NCBI GenBank assembly: GCA_029907715.1 | Contig: JARYLI010000018.1 | Coordinates: 1-33,405, forward strand | Direction of reading: 5' to 3' | DNA length: 33,405 nucleotides | Origin: Methanothrix sp. | Lineage (GTDB): Archaea; Halobacteriota; Methanosarcinia; Methanotrichales; Methanotrichaceae | Shown here: piece after piece, positions 24,974 to 31,749 of the stretch | How the letters are laid out: every line of letters begins with the position of its first letter | How positions within the stretch are numbered: the first letter of the stretch is position 1 | Translations under genes and position numbers: made by a program | The notes under the pieces: model-generated | What the model was told of the DNA's origin: nothing | The model's database searches: none | The model's input: only the letters and a program-made list of their open reading frames with translations

Positions 24974-25424
24974 GCCACAGTCGCCTGAAAACCAGGCGCG
25001 CCAGCTCATAGTCGCATACCAGCAGTACCAGGCGGAGGCAGAATCTCTCGTGAGAGAGCTGGGCCTCATACAGATGACCGCAGAGGGTCTGGACAGGGCA
25101 ATAAGTGCCATAGGAGCTTTATCTAAAGCAGCTGAAGGGCAGGAGATGCTCGTTCCGATCGGCTCCGGATCGTTCGCCTATGCGAAGCTCTCCTCAAAAG
25201 ACAAGGTCGTGGTGAATGTGGGAGGGGGCGTCTCCATGGAGAAGCCTGCTGGAGAGGCGATGGAGATGCTCAGGGCCAGGAGGAACGCCATATCTGAGAG
25301 CTCGAAGAAGATAAACGAGGCGCTGGCGAAGATCGAGCAGGAGATGGCCAGAATCCAGGCCGCGCTTGAGCGGCTGGAGAGAGAGCTGCAGAAGCAGGGT
25401 GGGAGCGAAGGGTTTGTTCAATAA
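24963..25424 (+). CDS. pfdA: Prefoldin alpha subunit
   Basis: About 153 residues forming two long coiled-coil helices (about 1-55 and 105-150) with a beta-hairpin core between (EMLVPIGSGSFAYAKL, KVVVNVGGGVSMEKP). This is the alpha-class prefoldin pattern; two alpha and four beta subunits form a jellyfish-shaped chaperone holding unfolded proteins. The start is a GTG at 24963, overlapping rplX, with a gagg site four bases before it. Its 3' end overlaps the start of ftsY, as in many archaea. Confidence 0.93.
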   Translation: MSGKPQSPENQARQLIVAYQQYQAEAESLVRELGLIQMTAEGLDRAISAIGALSKAAEGQEMLVPIGSGSFAYAKLSSKDKVVVNVGGGVSMEKPAGEAMEMLRARRNAISESSKKINEALAKIEQEMARIQAALERLERELQKQGGSEGFVQ

Positions 25425-26529
25425 GCTCAAGGAGAAGCTCTCGGGCTTCAAGGAATCAATAACAAACAGGATCCTGGAGAAGGCCGCGGGAAGCATACCC
25501 GTAATAGGCAACAGATCAGAGCCGGCTGCAGCTCAGCAGGAGATGAGACCTGCGCCGTCGGAACTTCCTGTAAAAACGCCCTCTGAGAACAGATCAGGTG
25601 TCTCACAGGCGACACAGGTGGAGGCGGTCCAGCCTTCAAGGGTATCGATTGTGGATAAGGCCAGATCACTGATCTTCGAGAGGGAGGTCATTCTCGATGA
25701 GAAGGATCTCGAGGAACCTCTGTGGGGTCTGGAGATGGCGCTCCTCGAGAGCGATGTGGCGCTGCCTGTCGCAGAGGAGATCGTGAGCTCCGTGAAGAGC
25801 TCGCTGGTGGGAAGCAGAAAGAAGATCGGCTCTGATACAGGTGATCTGGTTGAGAGCGCGCTGCGGTCAGCACTTATCAAGGTCCTGTCAAAGAATGTCT
25901 TCGACTTCGATGAGTTCATAAAAAACGCCCCGAAGCCCGTTAAGATCCTTTTCGTGGGGGTCAACGGCACAGGCAAGACCACCAGCATAGCGAAGGTCGC
26001 CAGATACCTCAGGGATCGCGGCTACTCTGTGGTTCTTGCGGCCGGCGATACCTTCAGGGCAGGGGCAATAGAGCAGCTCGAGACCCACGGGCAGCGTTTG
26101 GATCTGAAGGTCATAAAGCACAAGACCGGTGGGGATCCAGCGGCTGTCATATTCGATGCCATCGAGTATGCGAAGGCCCATAAGAAGGATGTTGTGCTTG
26201 CAGATACAGCCGGCAGGCTTCACACAAACATAAACCTCATGGACCAGATGAAGAAGATCGTGAGGGTTACAAAGCCTGATATGCTCATATTCGTGGACGA
26301 GGCGATCGCTGGGAATGACGCGGTAGAGAGGGCCAGGCTCTTCAACGAGTCCGTCCCGATCACGGGCACGATACTGACAAAGACAGATGCGGATGCGAAA
26401 GGCGGGTCTGCAATATCGATCGCACATGTCACAGGAAAGCCGATCATCTTCCTGGGAGTGGGCCAGGACTATCCGGACCTGGTGAAGTTCGATCCGGAGT
26501 GGCTCGTTGAGCGGCTGCTGGGCGATTGA
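25414..26529 (+). CDS. ftsY: Signal recognition particle receptor FtsY
   Basis: About 371 residues. A charged, variable N-terminal region (FNKLKEKLSGFKESI, then a Pro/Ser/Glu-rich linker) precedes the NG domain. GTPase motifs are VNGTGKTTSIAKVA (G1), DTFRAGAIEQL (I-box), DTAGRLHTN (G3), TKTDADAKGG (G4) and GVGQDYPDL (G5-like). FtsY docks the SRP at the membrane. I favour the TTG at 25414, eight bases after a ggag site and giving the standard short N-terminus; a GTG at 25399 is a real alternative. It is last in the translation/secretion operon. Confidence 0.94.
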   Translation: MFNKLKEKLSGFKESITNRILEKAAGSIPVIGNRSEPAAAQQEMRPAPSELPVKTPSENRSGVSQATQVEAVQPSRVSIVDKARSLIFEREVILDEKDLEEPLWGLEMALLESDVALPVAEEIVSSVKSSLVGSRKKIGSDTGDLVESALRSALIKVLSKNVFDFDEFIKNAPKPVKILFVGVNGTGKTTSIAKVARYLRDRGYSVVLAAGDTFRAGAIEQLETHGQRLDLKVIKHKTGGDPAAVIFDAIEYAKAHKKDVVLADTAGRLHTNINLMDQMKKIVRVTKPDMLIFVDEAIAGNDAVERARLFNESVPITGTILTKTDADAKGGSAISIAHVTGKPIIFLGVGQDYPDLVKFDPEWLVERLLGD

Positions 26530-26582
26530 GGAGAGAGGACCCGCTTCCTCCAGCAGCTGGACACATCACTTTTATCCTCTTC

Positions 26583-26590
26583 CTTAAATA
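26583..26590 (+). promoter_or_regulatory. TATA box of the SWIM-domain gene
   Basis: cttaaata is centred about 27 nt before the ATG at 26614, giving a nearly leaderless start. A second candidate, tttat, lies at about 26570. Confidence 0.45.
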
Positions 26591-26592
26591 CC

Positions 26593-26610
26593 ATCGTCTC
26601 AAGAGACGAT
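26593..26610. promoter_or_regulatory. Perfect inverted repeat between TATA box and start (candidate operator)
   Basis: atcgtctc and gagacgat are exact reverse complements with a two-base gap. The palindrome sits directly after the TATA box and stops three bases before the ATG, where a bound repressor would block the transcription machinery. Confidence 0.5.
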
Positions 26611-26613
26611 ATC

Positions 26614-28347
26614 ATGCTTCCCTATCTGAGCGAGGATGATGTTCGCGTTCTGGTGGGCTCCAGGAGCTTCGAGCGCGGCTACCGCTATTTCCTTGAAGGC
26701 GCTGTATTCGATGCCCGTCTCCAGGGAATGACGATCAGGGCGTGCTGCGAGGGCTCGCAGCCAGAGCCGTACAGGGTTCGTGTCACATTTGATTCTGATG
26801 GGATTGGAGAGTCGCACTGCTCCTGTCCGGTTGGCGAGGATGGCGACTGCAAGCACATCGCCGCATTGCTCCTCACATGGATTCATCGCCCGGAAGAATT
26901 CAGAGAGGTCGAGGATCTGGATGTGGTCCTGGGGCGGATGAGCAGAGAGGAGCTCATTGCGCTTGTCAGGCGAATGCTGGCCCAGCGGCCGGAGCTGGAG
27001 GTGCTGCTGATATCTCCTTCAGAAGGCGGGCGCCACATGCCTGTGAAGCCGGAGGTGTATCGCAGCCGCGCAGCAGCGGTATTCCGGCACGCCGATTATG
27101 GCTGGGGTGTCGAGGAAGCTATCGCCAGTGGGCTGGAGGGTATCCTCGAGGCAGGATCCGGATTCCTGAGCCAGGAGGATACTGCCAGCGCGGCTGCTGT
27201 TTACACCGGGGTGGTAATGGAGATCCTCTCCAGGTACGAGGAGTTCCAGGATGCTGAAGGGCTGCTATGCGAGGTGGTGCAGGAGTGTGCTGAGGGGCTG
27301 GGACTCTGTCTGGATGGCTCTGATGATACAGCACTCAGGGAAGAGATTCTGCGGACGCTCTTCGAGATCATAAGCTTGGACACAGATCTCGGCAGGGTCT
27401 GGCTGAGCGATGATGTGGTCGAGATCGTCTTAAAGCATGCATCTCCTGAGGAGCGGCGTGTCTTCGCATCCTGGGTTCGGGAAGCATCCGCTGGCGATGC
27501 AATGGGTGACTGGCAGCGCCGCAAATGCGGAGAGCTTCTGCTCAAGCTGGAGGGCGAGGATCTGGATGATGAGAAATTCCTTGAGCTCTGCCGGAAGATG
27601 GGGCTTCTGGAGCATCTGGTGGATCGACTGCTTTCGCTCGGGCGGCTGGATGAGGCAGTCGCCGAGACGAAAGGAGGGGATAACAAGAGGCTGCTCAGGC
27701 TGGCGGATATCTTCGTGGCCCGTGGGCATGGTGGCATCGCAGAGCGACTTGTTGCGGAGCAGGTTGAGGCCACCGGCAGCTGGAGCATGATGGACTGGCT
27801 CAAAAACCGGTGCCTGGAGACTGGCGATCTCTCTCGAGCTTTGGAGCTGGGCAGGCGGCTCTTTCTGGTTCAACCTACGTTTTCAAGGTATCAGGATGTG
27901 CGGGACATCGCCCTGAAGCTCGGTGCATGGGAGCATCTGAGAGCGCAGCTGCTTGATCCTCTGATCTCCAGCGGCAGAGATGATCTGCTCCTCAGGATCT
28001 ATCTGGACGATGGGGAGATGGAGAGGGCGATAGAATCTGCAAAGATGCTTTTAGGCAGACATGCTCTCAAGACATGGGATGCAGATCTCATCGAGAATGT
28101 TGCACGGGCAGCGGAGGACGAGCGCATGGGTGCTGCTCTGGAGATCTACCGTGGCCTGGCGGAGAAGCTGATCAGCATGCGCGGACGGGACAACTACCAG
28201 CGGGCATGTGTAAATCTGATACGCATGCGTGATCTCTGCCAGCGCTCGGGGAAGAGCGAGGAATGGGACGGATACATACTAGATCTCCGCGAGCGCAACC
28301 GGAGACTCCCTGCGCTGAGGGAGGAGATGGAGAGGGCTGGGCTGTAG
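26614..28347 (+). CDS. SWIM zinc-finger protein with helical repeats
   Basis: About 577 residues. The N-terminal SWIM zinc site is C69-x-C71-x7-C79-x-H81 (CSCPVGEDGDCKH), embedded in the family's usual setting with SFERGYRYF upstream. The rest is almost wholly alpha-helical, with TPR-like pairs of helices from about 180 to 560. SWIM domains bind DNA or proteins; related proteins sit beside SNF2 helicases or act in recombination, but no helicase gene adjoins here. Function is unknown. The ATG at 26614 follows a TATA box and a palindrome, so the gene is probably controlled on its own. Confidence 0.85.
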   Translation: MLPYLSEDDVRVLVGSRSFERGYRYFLEGAVFDARLQGMTIRACCEGSQPEPYRVRVTFDSDGIGESHCSCPVGEDGDCKHIAALLLTWIHRPEEFREVEDLDVVLGRMSREELIALVRRMLAQRPELEVLLISPSEGGRHMPVKPEVYRSRAAAVFRHADYGWGVEEAIASGLEGILEAGSGFLSQEDTASAAAVYTGVVMEILSRYEEFQDAEGLLCEVVQECAEGLGLCLDGSDDTALREEILRTLFEIISLDTDLGRVWLSDDVVEIVLKHASPEERRVFASWVREASAGDAMGDWQRRKCGELLLKLEGEDLDDEKFLELCRKMGLLEHLVDRLLSLGRLDEAVAETKGGDNKRLLRLADIFVARGHGGIAERLVAEQVEATGSWSMMDWLKNRCLETGDLSRALELGRRLFLVQPTFSRYQDVRDIALKLGAWEHLRAQLLDPLISSGRDDLLLRIYLDDGEMERAIESAKMLLGRHALKTWDADLIENVARAAEDERMGAALEIYRGLAEKLISMRGRDNYQRACVNLIRMRDLCQRSGKSEEWDGYILDLRERNRRLPALREEMERAGL

Positions 28348-28437
28348 GTTCTTATGGTTCACAGCCTGGCTGACTGTCATCGATTTTATACCCCTCTCTC
28401 TCTGAATCATAATACTGAAATGGCTTTTGAAGAGACA

Positions 28438-28586
28438 TTTATAGTATTCCTCATAAGTTGCTATAATATAGTATGTTGCATAAAATCGTCTATGAAGTAT
28501 GACATATCCAATAGCTTTTATAGTATTCCGCATAAGTTGATATAATATTATGTTACAAAAAATAATCTATGAAGTGCGACATATCC
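28438..28586 (+). repeat. Two AT-rich direct repeats of about 70 bp
   Basis: Units 28438-28509 and 28517-28586 share the blocks tttatagtattcc, cataagttg, tataatat, tctatgaagt and gacatatcc in the same order, with a period of 79 bases. Each carries TATA-like sequence. This fills the 300-base gap between the SWIM gene and csa1; no ORF is present. They could be tandem promoters, a replication or binding site, or remnants of a duplicated small RNA gene. Confidence 0.75.
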
Positions 28587-28614
28587 GCCTAGATTTTAAA
28601 TGGATTTACATGAA

Positions 28615-28652
28615 GTGACGCAGAGGACTATAGTGTAATAGTCTGATGTCAC
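28615..28652. terminator. Nested hairpin after csa1
   Basis: gtgac (28615-28619) pairs with gtcac (28648-28652), and inside it gactat pairs with atagtc. It lies just beyond the csa1 stop codon on the transcript side. It could end the cas transcript, although a strong U-tract is lacking. Confidence 0.35.
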
Positions 28653-28663
28653 TGCTGTGAATG

Positions 28664-29596
28664 CTACTGACAGTACTCCCTGTATCTGCATTCCTCCCGT
28701 TCAGAGCATTTTCCAGGTTCCCTCTCGTAGAATATCATGTCCTGTATACCGTCCCTCTCCTCCACAAACCACTGCCTGAGCTCGTCGCTCAGGATAAAGA
28801 AGTCCCTCTCGATGTGCGGAGTCGGGTGACCTTTGGGGAAACTCAGGTAAACCGTGCAGCCGATGTTTATTGGCACCTCGTAGAGGCTCTCATAGACCAG
28901 CGCATATCCAGTTGCGGAGAGCCTGTGGAAGTCCATTCTCTGGCCGGTCTTCAGGTCGCAGACCATCATCCCTCCCATGTTTATCGCATCTGCGCTCAGG
29001 TTGCTGCTCAGCCCGAGGTACCTGCCATCCAGCTTGTGCTCCACGACAAATGGAAGAGCATGGTTTACAAGCGAGTCCTCGCTTATATACCGGTACTTTC
29101 CGAGGTAGGTGTATATCGCAGAGACTATTCTCGAGACCTCGAAAGACCAGAGCTTTCTGAGGTTATCGATGATCTCCCTGGGAGCATCTGATAAGCCAGA
29201 AGCCAGCATCTGCTTCTCTGCTTCCTTAATCGCATCTGGCATTCGTTCCATGAGTATCTGGGCGAGAGACGTACAGACATCAAGTCCCTGCGAATAGATC
29301 AGCCTTTTCGCAAGGGGAAAAAGCCTGGCGATCGCCTGATGGTATATCCGCCCGGCGACCATCTCCACGCTTGGAGGGACATCAACTCTCATAACATGTC
29401 TCAGGAAAGCATCTCTCCTAGTCTCGCAGTACTTATCTGCGATCTCCCAGACCGGCAGAGTTATATCATGAGGCGGTGAGAGTTCTGACCTGTACCAGTT
29501 CCAGCCTCTCAGCTCCTCAGCTATACCTCTATCCCGGGCTGCAGGTATGAGCTTTTTCAGAAGGTACTTCCTCTCCTCCTCTGAAAAGAAATACAT
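28664..29596 (-). CDS. csa1: CRISPR-associated Csa1 (Cas4-like exonuclease family)
   Basis: About 310 residues. The protein resembles the Csa1 branch of Cas4: an early Cys in YCETRRDAF, a RecB-type nuclease core (DGRYLGLSSNLSADAI, MVCDLKTGQRMDFHRL with the D-x-K motif) and a C-terminal cysteine set CSEREECRYREYC that would complete a 4Fe-4S cluster. Csa1 and Cas4 are thought to trim prespacers and set the PAM and orientation during spacer capture. The ATG at 29596 follows a strong gggaggga site; an ATG at 29611 is possible. Last gene of the adaptation operon. Confidence 0.82.
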   Translation of the reverse strand: MYFFSEEERKYLLKKLIPAARDRGIAEELRGWNWYRSELSPPHDITLPVWEIADKYCETRRDAFLRHVMRVDVPPSVEMVAGRIYHQAIARLFPLAKRLIYSQGLDVCTSLAQILMERMPDAIKEAEKQMLASGLSDAPREIIDNLRKLWSFEVSRIVSAIYTYLGKYRYISEDSLVNHALPFVVEHKLDGRYLGLSSNLSADAINMGGMMVCDLKTGQRMDFHRLSATGYALVYESLYEVPINIGCTVYLSFPKGHPTPHIERDFFILSDELRQWFVEERDGIQDMIFYEREPGKCSEREECRYREYCQ

Positions 29597-29617
29597 TTGA
29601 CTCCCTCCCATGCACCT

Positions 29618-30202
29618 TTAAATACATTCGCAGTAGCGCCTGTACTCGCAGTCTGTGCATCTGGCAGGATTTCTGGAGTGGGTTGGTTCTGTTTCGTCCT
29701 CAACAATCCTCCTGATTTCCATGATCGTCTTCATGGTCCTGCGTCGCAGCTCGTCTGTGATATCTATCCGGACGTTCAGGCGCTCCCTGCTGTAGTGGAT
29801 GAATCCCCGGCGGACTGTGGCCCTGAAGCAGTCCTCGACGAGAAGCGCGTATGCAACCAGCTGATACTTATGGTTCAGATATGCTGCGCCGTTATTTGAG
29901 TATCCAAATTTGTAGTCCACAGGTATAAGCTCCTTCTCGGTCTTAACAAGATAATCGAGAACACCGCGCAGACCGAGAGACTGACTCATCAGCTCCACAC
30001 GGAAGAGCTTCTCCGCGCTGTCCAGCTCCGGATCGTAGAATACCGCGCCCTTTCTCCTTTTCTCTCTGGCCGTGATGGACTCGTGTGCCTCCTTGCCTGA
30101 GTCCAGCTTTTGATCGGGCGGCTTCGGCACATGAAGTACATGATCGAAGTATATTATCTTCGGGCAGTAGAGGTACTGCTTTACATCGCTCACGCTTATC
30201 AT
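29618..30202 (-). CDS. cas4: CRISPR-associated exonuclease Cas4
   Basis: About 194 residues. C13 (YLYCP) plus the C-terminal set RCTDCEYRRYC give the four cysteines of the Cas4 iron-sulfur cluster. The RecB nuclease motifs are RGVLDYLV and IPVDYKFG (D-x-K), followed by HKYQLVAYALLVE, the QxxxY motif. Cas4 processes prespacer ends for Cas1-Cas2. It starts 10 nt after cas2 ends and is followed about 20 nt later by csa1. Confidence 0.92.
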   Translation of the reverse strand: MISVSDVKQYLYCPKIIYFDHVLHVPKPPDQKLDSGKEAHESITAREKRRKGAVFYDPELDSAEKLFRVELMSQSLGLRGVLDYLVKTEKELIPVDYKFGYSNNGAAYLNHKYQLVAYALLVEDCFRATVRRGFIHYSRERLNVRIDITDELRRRTMKTIMEIRRIVEDETEPTHSRNPARCTDCEYRRYCECI

Positions 30203-30212
30203 ATGGATGCTG

Positions 30213-30491
30213 CTAAATAACTCTCACATTCTCCTCCTCGATCTCGTACAGCTCTCCGATGCTCTCTCTCATGCCGAAGCACCTGGAGCACATCGGATAG
30301 AGCTGGATGTTTCCCTCCTCTCCCTGCATCAACCTCTCAAGGCGGAGGCGAAGCTTATCTCTTGTGTTGTGGTTGAGAAAGCCATAGAAAGCACTCTTCT
30401 GGATGCGCATGCAGCCGTACTCCATGAGAACCCTGGCCACTCTTGCTCTAAGGAGGTCATCGCTGATATCGTAAATTATGATTGTGTCCAT
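30213..30491 (-). CDS. cas2: CRISPR-associated endoribonuclease-fold protein Cas2
   Basis: About 92 residues. It starts DTIIIYDISDDLLRARVARVL with the conserved Asp after the first beta strand (D8), followed by the RIQKSAFYGFL strand typical of Cas2, and ends in a short beta strand. A Cas2 dimer bridges two Cas1 dimers in the integrase. The ATG at 30491 follows the cas1 stop directly; an ATG at 30500 would overlap cas1 and add three residues. Confidence 0.92.
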   Translation of the reverse strand: MDTIIIYDISDDLLRARVARVLMEYGCMRIQKSAFYGFLNHNTRDKLRLRLERLMQGEEGNIQLYPMCSRCFGMRESIGELYEIEEENVRVI

Positions 30492-30493
30492 GA

Positions 30494-31510
30494 TCACCAT
30501 CTCGGTGTGAATGGTTCATAGCGCGGACGCTCTCCTCTCAGGAATGTGGCCACAGAAGATGCCTGCGAACGGATTATATTCCTGAGAAGCTGGCTCCTCT
30601 CCTGGTACTGGATCCGCTCATCCAGGCGGTTGTAGAATGCGGATGATGCGATCCTCATGCCCTCCCTTGTCATCCTGCAGTTATCCTGGAAATGGGCCTG
30701 AGACATCGTGCGGGAAAGGGAGACGACGACGCGATCCACAACCAGTGGTCTGAACTCCTCCATCATATCATACACGAGCTTCTCCTGTCCGGAGCGATCT
30801 GCGTGCAGGTATCCGGCATACGGATCGAGGCCTGCATAGAGAACTGCTGCCCACACCTCCTGCTCCAGGACGTAGTAGCCGAAGTTGAGGAGAGAGTTTA
30901 TCGGGTCACCGGCTGCTGGATACTTCCTGCCAGGAAAGCTCCAGAACTCGGGTATGAGCTTGGACCAGGTGCGCCAGTAGATCTCGCTTGCGTTGCCCTC
31001 CAGCCCCATTATCAGATCACGTGCATCATCGAGCCTGCCCTTCACAGCATCAAGCTCCGGTATGATAGATTCGATCTCGCTGGAGCTGTCACGGAACTCC
31101 TGCCACAGATCCCTCCTCTCAGCCTTCCACTTCTTGGCAAAGCTCTTCAGCAGCGATGCCTGGTTCTTCAGCTTTCCGCGTATGAATGCCTTGGCGAGCT
31201 CAATTCCCCTCTCGTCGTCATATGCATGGTACTGCTCCCGTCTCGTCCTGACCGTGCCGCCGAGGGTTGCAGGTATCAGTCTGGCAAGGGGTTTTCCGTA
31301 GTAGCTGGCGAATACGATCTCCACTCCAAGCTCATTGGCCATCTCTATGGCATCTGATGAGACTGATATTCCAGATCCGAGCACGAGGATCTGATCCACC
31401 TTGCGTGCAGGTATCAGGATTTCAGGCCTGTCCCTGCGGAGCACCCGGAACTGCTCGCCGGTCTTCCCCAGGAATGTGCCACGATCCGAGAGGATTATAC
31501 GGGGCATCAT
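30494..31510 (-). CDS. cas1: CRISPR-associated integrase Cas1
   Basis: About 338 residues. The beta-sheet N-terminal domain (IILSDRGTFLGK, VDQILVLGSGISVSSDAI) precedes the helical catalytic domain. Metal ligands of the family can be placed at E171 (GLEGNASEIYW), H236 (GYLHADRSG) and D248 or E251 (LVYDMMEEFRPLVVD). Cas1 inserts new spacers at the leader end of the array. The ATG at 31510 lies about 25 nt from a TATA-like tataattaat on this strand, so the operon cas1-cas2-cas4-csa1 likely begins here and runs away from the array. Confidence 0.95.
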   Translation of the reverse strand: MMPRIILSDRGTFLGKTGEQFRVLRRDRPEILIPARKVDQILVLGSGISVSSDAIEMANELGVEIVFASYYGKPLARLIPATLGGTVRTRREQYHAYDDERGIELAKAFIRGKLKNQASLLKSFAKKWKAERRDLWQEFRDSSSEIESIIPELDAVKGRLDDARDLIMGLEGNASEIYWRTWSKLIPEFWSFPGRKYPAAGDPINSLLNFGYYVLEQEVWAAVLYAGLDPYAGYLHADRSGQEKLVYDMMEEFRPLVVDRVVVSLSRTMSQAHFQDNCRMTREGMRIASSAFYNRLDERIQYQERSQLLRNIIRSQASSVATFLRGERPRYEPFTPRW

Positions 31511-31530
31511 TGATAAATTGGTGATACTAT

Positions 31531-31540
31531 TATAATTAAT
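31531..31540 (-). promoter_or_regulatory. TATA box of the cas operon
   Basis: The minus strand reads attaattata about 25 nt before the cas1 ATG, in an AT-rich stretch that stands out from the surrounding GC-rich sequence. Confidence 0.5.
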
Positions 31541-31550
31541 TTTCGTTTAA

Positions 31551-31749
31551 TTGATGAAGTCTCTAGGCAATCCCGAATGGTCATGGGCTTACAGATGCTC
31601 CAGAAGCTTCTAAGGATACGCCTGTACTCACATGGCAGCCTTCGCCAGGGTTTATATACCCGCTTACATCCTGGTACCTGGCGAAAATCCACCACAATTC
31701 AGACCTGTCCGGCAAAAGATTTATGTAAAATAGACCCCTCATATGGGCT
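31551..31749 (+). promoter_or_regulatory. CRISPR leader with hairpin-enclosed TATA box
   Basis: This region joins the cas1 promoter to the first repeat. ttcgccagg (31641-31649) is the exact reverse complement of cctggcgaa (31677-31685), and between them lies tttatatacc, a strong TATA box. A second TATA-like stretch, gatttatgtaaaa, lies 20-32 nt before the first repeat. The orientation agrees with the repeat end ACTGAAAG, which is the usual archaeal crRNA 5' handle, so the array is transcribed rightward from here. Confidence 0.65.

Noticed and set aside
28438-28586. Possible mini-CRISPR
   Set aside because: Only two units, with mismatches throughout and no spacer structure, and no similarity to the 37-nt repeat.
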